Part shown: piece by piece, positions 9,035 to 16,813 of the stretch
Position numbering within the stretch: position 1 is the stretch's first letter
Layout: each line of letters begins with the position of its first letter
Assembly: GCA_020850595.1 (NCBI GenBank)
Contig: JADZEK010000005.1
Coordinates: 1-64,000, forward strand
Direction of reading: 5' to 3'
Source of the DNA: Anaerolineales bacterium
GTDB taxonomy: Bacteria; Chloroflexota; Anaerolineae; Anaerolineales; UBA6663
DNA length: 64,000 nucleotides
Translations under genes and position numbers: made by a program
The notes under the pieces: model-generated
Told to the model about the DNA's origin: nothing
Database searches by the model: none
What the model saw: only the letters and a program-made list of their open reading frames with translations

Positions 9035-9221
9035 CGCCGCCGCGAAGAAACTGCGCATCACCCTGGTGCGCAGCCCGCTGGGCAACACCCAGCGGCACAA
9101 AGACACCGTGCGGGCCTTGGGCCTGCGCAAGCTGCATCAGGCCGTCGAGCAGGCCGACACCCCGGCGGTGCGCGGCATGATCGCCAAGGTGCTGCATCTG
9201 GTCACGGTGGAAGAACTCTAA
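9015..9221 (+). CDS. rpmD: Large ribosomal subunit protein uL30
   Basis: 68 aa. The core [32 protein letters not shown] matches L30. It starts at ATG 9015 inside the 3' end of rpsE (20-nt overlap), giving a short N-terminal extension ([10 protein letters not shown]) relative to most L30 proteins. No better internal start is visible. The overlap implies translational coupling with rpsE. Confidence 0.94.
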   Translation: MASPNSNAAAKKLRITLVRSPLGNTQRHKDTVRALGLRKLHQAVEQADTPAVRGMIAKVLHLVTVEEL

Positions 9222-9254
9222 GCCGCTGGGCTTTTGTTTGAAGAGGAAAGCTCC

Positions 9255-9710
9255 ATGAAGCTACACGATCTCGTTCCTAATCCCGGCGCCAAGCGCCCCA
9301 AGAAGCGCGTCGGCCGTGGCATCGCGGCGGGCCAGGGCAAAACGGCCGGCCGCGGCACCAAGGGCGAGGGCGCCCGCCGAGCCAAGGGCGGCTCGCTCTA
9401 TCGCCAGGGCGGCAACCTGCCGTTCTATCGCAGCTTGCCCTTCAAGCGCGGCTTCACCAACATTCGCCGGGTAGAATACGCCGAAGTAAATGTAGACCGG
9501 CTGGACGCCTTCGCCGCCAACAGCGAAGTGACCCCCGAACTGCTGGCGCAGTCCGGCCTGCTCAAGGGCGGCGGCGACCGGCCGGTCGCCCTGTTGGGCC
9601 GCGGCGCCATCCGCCACCCGCTGACCATCAAGGTACACCGCGCCAGCCAGTCGGCCATCGCCAAGGTCGAAGCGGCCGGCGGCAAAGTCGAAATCATCCC
9701 GGCCGAATAA
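9255..9710 (+). CDS. rplO: Large ribosomal subunit protein uL15
   Basis: 151 aa from ATG 9255 (MKLHDLVPNPGAKRPKKRVGRG), with AGAGGA at 9240-9245 as ribosome site; an in-frame TTG at 9234 would swallow that site and is rejected. The Gly/Arg-rich N-terminal extension and the PFYRSLPFKRGFTN segment are typical of L15. It precedes secY by 10 nt, the conserved spc order. Confidence 0.96.
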   Translation: MKLHDLVPNPGAKRPKKRVGRGIAAGQGKTAGRGTKGEGARRAKGGSLYRQGGNLPFYRSLPFKRGFTNIRRVEYAEVNVDRLDAFAANSEVTPELLAQSGLLKGGGDRPVALLGRGAIRHPLTIKVHRASQSAIAKVEAAGGKVEIIPAE

Positions 9711-9720
9711 GGCCCAGGCC

Positions 9721-11061
9721 ATGAAACGTTCCGCGTGGCGTTATCTGTGGACCGCTGTTGACATCCGCAACCGGCTGCTGCTCACCTTTGGGCTGCTGCT
9801 CGTGTACCGGCTGGCCGCGCACATCCCCGTGCCGGGCGTGAACCGCGAAGCGGTGGCCCAGATCATGTCGCAGGCGGGGGCGGGCGGGGCCGGCACGCTG
9901 GTGGGCTTGCTCGACCTGCTGTCGGGCGGCACGGTCAGCACCTTCTCGGTGCTGGCCATGGGCGTCTACCCCTACATCACCGCCCAAATCATCCTGCAAC
10001 TGCTGGTGCCCATCATCCCGCGCCTGCAGCGCATCATGGAAGAAGACCCGCGCCAGGGCCGCGAGTTCCAGGAGCGTTGGACCTACTACCTGGCCGTGCC
10101 CATGGCCGCGCTTAACGCCTTTGGCCAAATCCGCCTGATGCTCTCGCTGGGCGGCGCCACCAGCCTGCCGCTGCTCACCTTTGGCAGTGATCTGGGCTTC
10201 AACCTGCCCACCCTGACCATGATCATCTCCATGACCGGCGGCACCATGTTCGCCATCTGGCTGGGCGAACTGATCTCGGAATACGGCGTCCGCAACCAGG
10301 GCCTGTCGCTCATCATCTTCGCCGGCATCGTCTCGCGCATCCCGTCGAACCTGCTCAGCATCCTCTCCAACGAGAGCACCCGCTGGGTGGCCCTGTTCTT
10401 CTTCATTGTCATCGTGGTGGCGGCGGTCTTCGCCATCGTGGTGGTGCAGCAGGGGCGGCGCAACGTGCCGGTCATGTACCCCGGCCGGCGCATGGGCAAC
10501 CGCCAGAGCATGCCCGTGCGCGGCAACCTGCCGCTGCAAGTCAACATGGCCGGCATGATCCCGGTGATCTTTGCCCAGTCCATCCTCACCTTCCCCGCCA
10601 TCATCGCGCAGTTTTTCGTCGCCTCCACCACCCCCTGGATCGCCGGCACCGCCGTCGGCATCAGCAACCTGTTCGGCGGCCAGAGCGATTGGTACTGGCT
10701 GCTGTTCTTCCTGATGGTGGTGGGCTTCACCTACTTCTACACCGACGTGATCTTCTCGCAGCAGAACTACGGCGAGAACCTCAAGCGGGCCGGCGCGCAG
10801 GTGCCCGGCGTGACCAAAGGCCCCGCCACGCAGAAATACCTGATGAAAGTGCTGCGTCGCATCACCCTGCCGGGCGCGGTGTTCCTGGGCATCGTGGCGG
10901 TCTTGCCCTTCCTGGTCAAAAACGTCATCCCCGGCGCCACCAACATCTCCATCTTGAGCACCGGCTTGCTCATCGTCGTCGGCGTGGTGCGCGACACGTT
11001 CTTTGGGCTTGACGCGGAACTCAAGCTGCGCGGGTACGACGACACCCTGCTCGTGCGCTAG
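9721..11061 (+). CDS. secY: Protein translocase subunit SecY
   Basis: 446 aa, the channel of the Sec translocon. About ten hydrophobic segments are visible, starting with NRLLLTFGLLLVYRLAAHIPVPGVN, where PVPG is a family signature. The QGRRNVPVMYPGRRM segment marks the cytoplasmic loop before TM6, and the loop with GENLKRAGAQVPGV precedes TM9. SecE and SecG are not in the window. It lies between rplO and adk in conserved spc-operon order. Confidence 0.98.
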   Translation: MKRSAWRYLWTAVDIRNRLLLTFGLLLVYRLAAHIPVPGVNREAVAQIMSQAGAGGAGTLVGLLDLLSGGTVSTFSVLAMGVYPYITAQIILQLLVPIIPRLQRIMEEDPRQGREFQERWTYYLAVPMAALNAFGQIRLMLSLGGATSLPLLTFGSDLGFNLPTLTMIISMTGGTMFAIWLGELISEYGVRNQGLSLIIFAGIVSRIPSNLLSILSNESTRWVALFFFIVIVVAAVFAIVVVQQGRRNVPVMYPGRRMGNRQSMPVRGNLPLQVNMAGMIPVIFAQSILTFPAIIAQFFVASTTPWIAGTAVGISNLFGGQSDWYWLLFFLMVVGFTYFYTDVIFSQQNYGENLKRAGAQVPGVTKGPATQKYLMKVLRRITLPGAVFLGIVAVLPFLVKNVIPGATNISILSTGLLIVVGVVRDTFFGLDAELKLRGYDDTLLVR

Positions 11062-11065
11062 ACGT

Positions 11066-11725
11066 ATGCCGACCTACATCCTGCTGATCGGCGGCCCGGG
11101 GGCGGGCAAAGGCACCCAGGCCCAGGTGCTGCGCGAGAAACTTGGTCTGCCGCAAGTCGCCTCTGGCGACCTGTTCCGCGACAACCTCAAGCGCCAGACG
11201 CCGCTGGGGCAACTCGCCAAGCAGTACATGGACCGGGGCGAGTTGGTGCCCGACGACGTGACCGTCAGCATGATCCGTCAGCGCCTGCAGCAGCCCGACG
11301 CGGCGGGCGGCGTCGTGCTCGACGGCTTCCCGCGCACGCAGCCGCAGGCGGCCGCGCTCGACGCGCTGCTGGCCGAATTCGGCGGGCGCGTCAACGTCGT
11401 GCTCTACATTCAAGTCGCCGACGGCGTGCTGCTCGAACGGCTGGCGGGCCGCTGGGTGTGCCAGGGCGCCGAGCAGCACACCTATCACCTGCTATTCAAC
11501 CCGCCCAAGCAGGCGGGCGTGTGCGATGTAGACGGCACCGCGCTCTACCAGCGCGCCGACGACACCGCCGAGGTGCAGGGCCGGCGTATCAAAGTGTTCT
11601 TCGAGCAGACCGCGCCGCTCATCGCCCACTACCGCGAGCGCGGCCTGTTGGCGGCCATAGACGGCGAGCAGGCCATTGAGACGGTAACGGCCGACCTGCT
11701 GGCCGCGTTGTCGGCGCGCACATGA
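11066..11725 (+). CDS. adk: Adenylate kinase
   Basis: 219 aa; interconverts ATP + AMP and 2 ADP. The P-loop GGPGAGKGT (residues 8-16), SGDLFR AMP-site motif and DGFPRT are all present. The LID domain has the sequence WVCQGAEQHTYH...GVCDVDG: only two of the usual four zinc cysteines remain (positions 1 and 3), with Ala and Asp at the others, so zinc binding is doubtful. The start at ATG 11066 lies 4 nt after the secY stop. It overlaps map by 4 nt. Confidence 0.96.
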   Translation: MPTYILLIGGPGAGKGTQAQVLREKLGLPQVASGDLFRDNLKRQTPLGQLAKQYMDRGELVPDDVTVSMIRQRLQQPDAAGGVVLDGFPRTQPQAAALDALLAEFGGRVNVVLYIQVADGVLLERLAGRWVCQGAEQHTYHLLFNPPKQAGVCDVDGTALYQRADDTAEVQGRRIKVFFEQTAPLIAHYRERGLLAAIDGEQAIETVTADLLAALSART

Positions 11726-12534
11726 GCCGGCTGCGCCCCCCGGCCGCGCCACGCCGGGCGGGCGTGGAGCGCAAGAGCGCTCGCGAGCTAGACCTGATGC
11801 GCCAGGCCGGGCAGATTAACGCCGAGGCCCTGGCTGAGATGGCGGCGGCCGTGCGGCCCGGCCTCACCACCCAGGCGCTCGACACCTTGGCCGAGAAGGT
11901 CATCGTCGGGCGGGGCGCGCAGCCCGCCTTCAAGGGGTACCCGGGGCCGTATCCGTACCCGTTCACGGTTACAGTCTCCGTGAACGACGAACTGGTGCAC
12001 GGGCTGCCCGGCAAGCGCGAATTGCGCGAGGGCGATGTAGTCAGCCTGGACTGCGGCACGCGCTACCAGGGCTTTTACGCCGACGCCGCCCTGACGGTGG
12101 GGGTGGGCACGCTCAGCCCCCTGGCGGCGCGGCTAATCGAGATCACGGAACAATCGCTGTACGTGGGCATCCGGCTGGCGCGGCCGGGCCAACGCACCGG
12201 CGATGTGGCGGCGGCCATGCAGCAGTACGTGGAAGATCACGGCTTCTGCATGGTGCGCGACTACACCAGCCACGGCATCGGGCGGCAGATGCACGAAGAC
12301 CCGGAAATCTGCTACTACGTGCGGCCGGGCACAGGCACGCCGCTGCGGCCGGGGATGACCCTGGCCCTGGAGCCGATGGTGCTGGTGGGCACGGCCGACA
12401 CACGGGTGCGGCCGGACCAATGGACAGTGGTCTCCGCCAATGGGTCGCTGACGGCGCATTTTGAGCACACCGTGGCGGTGACCGAGGGTGAGCCCGAAAT
12501 ACTCACCCAGCGGCGGGCCAAAAACAAGCCCTAG
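11722..12534 (+). CDS. map: Methionine aminopeptidase, type I
   Basis: 270 aa. It removes the N-terminal Met from nascent proteins. The five metal ligands can be followed: Asp in LDCGTRYQGFYADAA (two), His in SHGIGRQMHEDP, Glu in LALEPMV and Glu in AHFEHTVAV. It lacks the zinc-finger extension of MAP types with ribosome-docking domains. ATG 11722 overlaps the adk stop (ATGA). The gene normally next in line, infA, is absent. Confidence 0.96.
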   Translation: MSRLRPPAAPRRAGVERKSARELDLMRQAGQINAEALAEMAAAVRPGLTTQALDTLAEKVIVGRGAQPAFKGYPGPYPYPFTVTVSVNDELVHGLPGKRELREGDVVSLDCGTRYQGFYADAALTVGVGTLSPLAARLIEITEQSLYVGIRLARPGQRTGDVAAAMQQYVEDHGFCMVRDYTSHGIGRQMHEDPEICYYVRPGTGTPLRPGMTLALEPMVLVGTADTRVRPDQWTVVSANGSLTAHFEHTVAVTEGEPEILTQRRAKNKP

Positions 12535-12560
12535 ACGAATAGGCAGCCGGCGGGTATAAT
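12532..12560 (+). promoter_or_regulatory. Candidate internal promoter upstream of rpmJ
   Basis: A perfect TATAAT at 12555-12560 is preceded, with a 17-bp spacer, by TAGACG (12532-12537; four of six matches to TTGACA), overlapping the end of map. It would drive rpmJ-rpsM-rpsK-rpsD-rpoA-rplQ separately from the upstream spc genes. A perfect TATAAT is rare in this GC-rich sequence. Confidence 0.55.
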
Positions 12561-12605
12561 CAACCGCTTTAGCGGCATAGCGCCGGCTGGTTGGGAGAAA
12601 TCGCG

Positions 12606-12719
12606 ATGAAGGTTCAGGCTTCCATTCGTAAGCGCTGCCCGAAGTGCAAAATTGTGCGTCGGTCGGGCAAAGTGTATGTGATCTGTGATAATCCGAAGCA
12701 CAAGCAGCGCCAGGGCTAA
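12606..12719 (+). CDS. rpmJ: Large ribosomal subunit protein bL36, zinc form
   Basis: 37 aa: [19 protein letters not shown] and so on, ending KHKQRQG. The C-C-C-H zinc motif (CPKC, then VICDNPKH) is intact. It starts at ATG 12606, with GGGAGAAA at 12593-12600 as ribosome site. It is the smallest gene in the cluster and lies between map and rpsM, directly behind the candidate internal promoter. Confidence 0.97.
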   Translation: MKVQASIRKRCPKCKIVRRSGKVYVICDNPKHKQRQG

Positions 12720-12765
12720 CCCGGCGCCACGCCGCACGGCATGCATGGAGTGAAAGAGACATCGT

Positions 12766-13155
12766 ATGGCACGTATTGAAGGCGTTGACCTGCCCCGCGA
12801 AAAGCGCGTTGAGATCGGCCTGACCTACCTGTACGGCGTGGGGCTGCACACCAGCCACCAGATCCTGGCCGCCACCAACGTCAGCCCCGACACCCGGGTG
12901 CGCGACCTCACCGAAGCCGAAGTGGCCGCCCTGCGCGACTACATCGGCCAGCACTACATCGTCGAGGGCGACCTGCGCCGCGAGGTGCAGCTCAACATCA
13001 AGCGGCTGACCGAAATCGGCTGCTACCGCGGCCTGCGCCACCGCCGCAACCTGCCGGTGCGCGGCCAGCGCACGCGCACCAACGCCCGCATCCGCAAGGG
13101 CATCAAGAAGACCGTCGCCGGGCGGGGTCGCCGCCGCGGCGCCAAGAAGAAGTAA
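12766..13155 (+). CDS. rpsM: Small ribosomal subunit protein uS13
   Basis: 129 aa. It starts [26 protein letters not shown], and has the helix-hairpin-helix and the [22 protein letters not shown] tail that touches P-site tRNA. It ends in a basic stretch [10 protein letters not shown]13 forms the 30S-50S head bridge. In E. coli the alpha-operon regulatory pseudoknot sits before this gene; here the striking RNA structure lies after it instead. Confidence 0.98.
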   Translation: MARIEGVDLPREKRVEIGLTYLYGVGLHTSHQILAATNVSPDTRVRDLTEAEVAALRDYIGQHYIVEGDLRREVQLNIKRLTEIGCYRGLRHRRNLPVRGQRTRTNARIRKGIKKTVAGRGRRRGAKKK

Positions 13156-13162
13156 GTAACTT

Positions 13163-13293
13163 CTGCTCGCCGGCCGCCCGCATGGGGCGGCGCCCGGCGG
13201 CTGGGTTGTTCGGGCTACCCTTCCAGCCCGCGGCTGACAACCTGGCCCCCCGGCGCCCGCTACGCGGAAGCAGCAGCGCGGCCGGCCGAGCAG
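13163..13293 (+). promoter_or_regulatory. Nested RNA structure in the rpsM-rpsK spacer, candidate autoregulatory leader
   Basis: The 163-nt spacer folds on paper into nested helices. P1 pairs 13163-13177 with 13278-13293 (15 bp, one bulged C at 13286). Inside it, P2 pairs 13189-13194 with 13252-13257 (6 bp). P3 pairs 13199-13209 with 13237-13247 (11 bp with two G-U pairs). P4 is the hairpin 13211-13216/13225-13230 (6 bp). P1 closes 25 nt before the rpsK ATG. No terminator T-run and no ORF is present. Autoregulation of rpsK-rpsD by a ribosomal protein is inference. Confidence 0.55.
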
Positions 13294-13318
13294 TGTCGCA
13301 CACAACGAGCGAGGAAAG

Positions 13319-13720
13319 ATGGGACGAACTGCAAAAGGCACGCGCCGCACGGCCGCCAAGCGCACCAAGCGCGCCCCGGCCAATGGGCAAATTCACATCC
13401 ATGCGTCGTTCAACAACACCATCGTCACGGTGACGGACACGCAGGGCAACGCCATCTCGTGGGGTTCGGCGGGCACCGCGGGCTTCAAAGGCTCGCGCAA
13501 GAGCACGCCCTACGCCGCCCGCATGGCGGCTCAGGACGCGGCCAAGGCCGCCATGGACCTGGGCATGGCCGAGGTTGATTTGCTCATCAAAGGGCCTGGC
13601 CCCGGCCGCGAGGCCGCCATCCGCGCCATCCAGAGCACCGGCATCCGGGTCCGCTCGATCCGCGATGTGACCCCGGTGGCGCACAACGGCTGCCGTCCGC
13701 CCAAGAAACGCCGCGTCTAA
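13319..13720 (+). CDS. rpsK: Small ribosomal subunit protein uS11
   Basis: 133 aa. It has the block [18 protein letters not shown], then [25 protein letters not shown], and the C-terminal [15 protein letters not shown] typical of S11 (the Asn-Gly in HNG is the site of isoaspartate formation in E. coli). The N-terminus is Arg/Lys-rich. ATG 13319 has GAGGAAAG just upstream (13311-13318). S11 forms the 30S platform with S18 and S6. Confidence 0.98.
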   Translation: MGRTAKGTRRTAAKRTKRAPANGQIHIHASFNNTIVTVTDTQGNAISWGSAGTAGFKGSRKSTPYAARMAAQDAAKAAMDLGMAEVDLLIKGPGPGREAAIRAIQSTGIRVRSIRDVTPVAHNGCRPPKKRRV

Positions 13721-13730
13721 AAGGCTCGCT

Positions 13731-13761
13731 GGCGGTCCGGGTCCCCTGGAGCCGGGCCGCC
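13731..13761 (+). promoter_or_regulatory. Hairpin upstream of rpsD
   Basis: A 10-bp stem (13731-13740 with 13752-13761, one G-U pair) and an 11-nt loop lie in the 65-nt rpsK-rpsD gap, ending just before the GGAAGGA ribosome site (13765-13771) of rpsD. S4 is an autogenous regulator in both E. coli and B. subtilis, so a binding site here would make sense, but this is inference. Confidence 0.4.
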
Positions 13762-13785
13762 GCCTGGAAGGAATAACACCGAACT

Positions 13786-14430
13786 ATGGCGAAATACATC
13801 GGCCCGGTGTGCCGGCTGTGCCGGCGCGAGGGCGAAAAGCTTTACCTCAAGGGGGCGCGCTGCCTGTCGCCCAAATGCGCGATCGAGAAGCGCAACTTCC
13901 CGCCTGGCCAGCATGGCAAGGAAGGGCAGTTCAAGCGCAACCGTTCGTCCGACTACCTGCTGCAGCTGCGCGAAAAGCAGAAGGCCCGCCGCGTCTACGG
14001 CGTGCTGGAAGCCCAGTTCCGCCGCTACTATCGCCAGGCCATCAAGAGCCGCGGCGTCACCGGCGCGGTCCTGCTCCAAATTCTGGAGCGCCGCCTCGAC
14101 AACGTCGTCTACCGGCTGGGCTTCGCCGCCAACCGCGCCCAGGCCCGCAACCTGGTGACCCACGGCCACTTCAACATCAACGGCCGCCGCACCGATGTGC
14201 CCTCCATGCAGGTGCAGCCCGGCGACCTGATTGAAGTGCGCCCCGGCTCGCAGCGCCGCCCCTACTTCACCGACCTGAAGTCCGGCGAAGGCGACAAGCG
14301 CTCCGGCGTGCCCAACTGGCTGAGCGCCGAGCCGGCCCTGTTGACCGGCAAGGTGAACCGCCTGCCGGCCCGGGAAGAAATTGACGCGAACCTTAACGAA
14401 CAACTGATCGTCGAGTTCTACTCGCGGTAA
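13786..14430 (+). CDS. rpsD: Small ribosomal subunit protein uS4, zinc-type N-terminus
   Basis: 214 aa. The N-terminus carries four cysteines (CRLC and CLSPKC) as in the C+ S4 class, followed by FPPGQHG and the S4 RNA-binding domain ([33 protein letters not shown]). It has a somewhat longer C-terminal part than E. coli S4. S4 nucleates 16S folding and takes part in rRNA antitermination. It is encoded before rpoA as in the alpha operon. Confidence 0.98.
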   Translation: MAKYIGPVCRLCRREGEKLYLKGARCLSPKCAIEKRNFPPGQHGKEGQFKRNRSSDYLLQLREKQKARRVYGVLEAQFRRYYRQAIKSRGVTGAVLLQILERRLDNVVYRLGFAANRAQARNLVTHGHFNINGRRTDVPSMQVQPGDLIEVRPGSQRRPYFTDLKSGEGDKRSGVPNWLSAEPALLTGKVNRLPAREEIDANLNEQLIVEFYSR

Positions 14431-14445
14431 TCGTGAACTGTCCGG

Positions 14446-14536
14446 CCGGCGCCGGTCTCCGGATCGGCGCCGGGCGGATTTGTCTGGCGGTGCAAACCGA
14501 ATAGCCTCGGGCGCGGTTTCACAGGGTGCCCTGAGG
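14446..14536 (+). promoter_or_regulatory. Two hairpins in the rpoA leader; the second covers the ribosome-binding site
   Basis: In the 120-nt rpsD-rpoA gap a 12-bp hairpin with a 4-nt loop pairs 14446-14457 with 14462-14473. A second helix pairs 14505-14512 with 14528-14536 (8 bp, bulged U at 14532), and its 3' arm contains the GAGG start of the rpoA Shine-Dalgarno (14533-14541). A small GCAA tetraloop hairpin (14488-14499) lies between them, and its 3' half (14494-14499) could alternatively pair with 14514-14519. The arrangement would suit translational control of rpoA. Function is inference. Confidence 0.45.
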
Positions 14537-14550
14537 GGAAGACAAAACTT

Positions 14551-15549
14551 ATGACATTGACTAACAGCATGGTCTTGCCGAAGATCGAAGCCGAAACTAC
14601 CTCGCGCAACTACGGCAAGTTCCTCATCAGCCCGCTCGAAAGCGGCTACGGCGTCACCCTCGGCAACGCCCTGCGGCGCGTGCTCCTCTCGTCGCTCGAA
14701 GGCGCGGCCGTCAGTTCGCTGCGCGTTTCCGATGTGGCGCACGAGTTCTCCGATATCCCGGGCGTCAAGGAAGACATGACCCAGCTGCTGCTGCAAGTGA
14801 AGCAGTTGCGGCTCATCCTGCACGAAGGCGAAACCTCGCGCCTGCGCCTGGACGTGCGCGGCGAGGGCACCGTCACCGCCGCCGACATCATCTGCCCGGC
14901 CGAGGTCGAGATCATTAACCCCGACCTGTACCTGTTCACCGTGGATAACGACAAGGCCAAGCTGGAGATCGAAATGTCCGTGCAGCGCGGGCGCGGCTAT
15001 TCGCCCGCCGAAGAGCGCGGCCGGCTGCCCATCGGCGAAGTGCCGGTAGATGCCATCTACAGCCCGGTCAAGCGCGTCAACTTCGACGTGCAGCGCGCCC
15101 GCGTCGGCCAGATCACCAACTTCGACAAGCTGGTCATGGATATCTGGACCGACGGCAGCATTCGGCCCGAGGCCGCCCTGCGCCAGAGCGCCCAGATCCT
15201 CATGTCGCACCTGCGCCTGGTGGCCGGCGTCACCGAAGAGTCGCTCCAGGCCGTCGTGGCCGCGCCGGAAGACCTGCCCAAGGTCTCCAGCGAGGTCTAC
15301 GAGACCCCCATTGAGCACCTCGACCTGTCGGTGCGCGTGTTCAACTCGCTCAAGCGCACGGGCATTACCACCGTCGGCGAAGTGATGGACATGCTCGCCA
15401 AGGGCGAAGAAACCATGCTCGCCATCCGCAACTTCGGCGACAAGAGCCTGGACGAACTGCGCGACAAGCTGCGCGAAAAGGGCTACCTGAAGGACGGCGA
15501 CGCCGCGGCGGCCGCCAAGCCCGCTGAAAATGGAGACAAGCCGGAATGA
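14551..15549 (+). CDS. rpoA: RNA polymerase subunit alpha
   Basis: 332 aa. The N-terminal dimerisation and assembly domain (YGKFLISPLESGYGVTLGNALRRVLLSSLEGAAV) is followed by a linker and the C-terminal domain with SVRVFNSLKRTGITTVGEVM and EETMLAIRNFGDKSLDEL, which binds UP elements and activators. A short Ala-rich tail follows. Its stop overlaps the rplQ start by 4 nt. ATG 14551 follows GAGGGGAAG at 14533-14541. Confidence 0.98.
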   Translation: MTLTNSMVLPKIEAETTSRNYGKFLISPLESGYGVTLGNALRRVLLSSLEGAAVSSLRVSDVAHEFSDIPGVKEDMTQLLLQVKQLRLILHEGETSRLRLDVRGEGTVTAADIICPAEVEIINPDLYLFTVDNDKAKLEIEMSVQRGRGYSPAEERGRLPIGEVPVDAIYSPVKRVNFDVQRARVGQITNFDKLVMDIWTDGSIRPEAALRQSAQILMSHLRLVAGVTEESLQAVVAAPEDLPKVSSEVYETPIEHLDLSVRVFNSLKRTGITTVGEVMDMLAKGEETMLAIRNFGDKSLDELRDKLREKGYLKDGDAAAAAKPAENGDKPE

Positions 15550-15944
15550 AGCACCAGATTTCGGGGAGCAAGCTCGGCCGTTCGGCCCCCCAACGCAACG
15601 CCCTGCGCCGCAACCTGTTGAAGGCGCTGTTTGAGCACGAGCGCATCAAGACCACCGCGGCCAAGGCCAAATTCGTTCGCTCCGACGCCGAGAAGCTGAT
15701 CACCCTGGCCAAGCGCGGCAACAAGGCCAACGCCACCGACACCCCGCAGGCCCGCGCCCGCTACGTCAGCGCGCAGCGCCTGGCGGCCGCCCGCCTGAAC
15801 GACCCGGCCATCGTGCACAAGCTGTTCACCACCATCGCGCCGCGCTTCGAGAAGCGCCCCGGCGGCTACACGCGCATCCTGAAGCTCGGGGCGCGCCTCG
15901 GCGACGCCGCCGAAGAAGTGCTGCTGGAGATGGTCGAGGAGTAG
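15546..15944 (+). CDS. rplQ: Large ribosomal subunit protein bL17
   Basis: 132 aa. The family signature is clear: MKHQISGSKLGRSAPQRNALRRNLLKALFEHERIKTT. The central region includes an Asn/Lys-rich stretch and the end RFEKRPGGYTRILKLGARLGDAAEEVLLEMVE. It overlaps rpoA by 4 nt and closes the alpha operon, with truA starting 32 nt later. Confidence 0.97.
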   Translation: MKHQISGSKLGRSAPQRNALRRNLLKALFEHERIKTTAAKAKFVRSDAEKLITLAKRGNKANATDTPQARARYVSAQRLAAARLNDPAIVHKLFTTIAPRFEKRPGGYTRILKLGARLGDAAEEVLLEMVEE

Positions 15945-15975
15945 TCTGGGCGGCGCGCACCCCCCAGGCCAAAGC

Positions 15976-16728
15976 ATGTCGGCCGTCGCGGGTGGGCGCT
16001 ACCGCGCCGTCGTGGAGTACGACGGCACCGACCTGCTCGGGTTTCAGCGCCAGGCGAATGGGCGCACCGTGCAGGGCGAACTGGAAACTGCCCTGGCGCG
16101 AATCGGCTGGCAGGGGCGGGCGGTGCTGGGCGCCGGCCGCACCGACAGCGGAGTGCACGCCAGCGGCCAGGTGATCGCCTTTGAGCTTGATTGGCGGCAC
16201 GGCTCCGAAGCCCTGGGCCGGGCGCTGAACGCCAATTTGCCCGCCGACGTGGCGGTGCAGAGCGTGGCGGAATGTCCGCCGGAGTTTCATCCGCGCTACA
16301 GCGCGCGGGCCCGGCGCTACCGCTACACCCTTTACAATCATCCGGTGCGCTCGCCGCTCGCGGCGCGCTCTAGCTGGCACGTCTGGCCCGCGCTCGACCT
16401 GGCGGCCATGCAGCAGGCTAGCGCGGCGCTGCTGGGCCGCCACGACTTCGCCACCTTTGGCGCCGACCCCGACCAGGGCAGCAATACGGTGCGCACGGTG
16501 ACGGCCGCCGAGTGGCGCGCGGCCGCGGACGGCTGGCACACCTTTGAGATCGAGGCGGAAGCCTTCCTGTTTCGCATGGTGCGCAGCCTGGTCGGGGCGC
16601 TCAAGCAGGTCGGGCAGGGCGCGCTGACACCGGCGCAGTTCGAGGCGCTGCTGGCCGCGGCCGACCGGGCGCAATGCCCGCCCGCTGCCCCGCCGCAGGG
16701 GTTGTGTCTGATCGCAGTTCTGTACTAA
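15976..16728 (+). CDS. truA: tRNA pseudouridine(38-40) synthase
   Basis: 250 aa. TruA isomerises U38-40 in the anticodon arm of many tRNAs. The catalytic Asp is in GRTDSGVHA, and [23 protein letters not shown] at the start plus [13 protein letters not shown] near the end match the family. Gene order rplQ-truA-rplM-rpsI is the same as in Bacillus and many other bacteria, indicating co-expression with ribosome genes. Confidence 0.96.
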   Translation: MSAVAGGRYRAVVEYDGTDLLGFQRQANGRTVQGELETALARIGWQGRAVLGAGRTDSGVHASGQVIAFELDWRHGSEALGRALNANLPADVAVQSVAECPPEFHPRYSARARRYRYTLYNHPVRSPLAARSSWHVWPALDLAAMQQASAALLGRHDFATFGADPDQGSNTVRTVTAAEWRAAADGWHTFEIEAEAFLFRMVRSLVGALKQVGQGALTPAQFEALLAAADRAQCPPAAPPQGLCLIAVLY

Positions 16729-16744
16729 TTCGGCCCGCAGGCCT

Positions 16745-16786
16745 GGCGGCCACCAGCCGCCGCCGCCGGCCGGCGCTGAAAAGCGC
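16745..16786 (+). promoter_or_regulatory. Two hairpins upstream of rplM, candidate L13 leader
   Basis: In the 85-nt truA-rplM gap, a 6-bp stem (16745-16750 with 16756-16761) is followed by a 5-bp stem closed by a GAAA tetraloop (16773-16777 with 16782-16786), ending 12 nt before GGAG at 16799-16802. L13 leaders regulate rplM-rpsI in Firmicutes. Equivalence here is not established. Confidence 0.35.
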
Positions 16787-16813
16787 ACCGTAGACGCAGG
16801 AGTACGCAAGCCA

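Noticed and set aside
12535..12605. A hidden infA gene between map and rpmJ
   Set aside because: The gap is only 71 nt, too short for IF1 (about 72 codons), and has stops in all frames.
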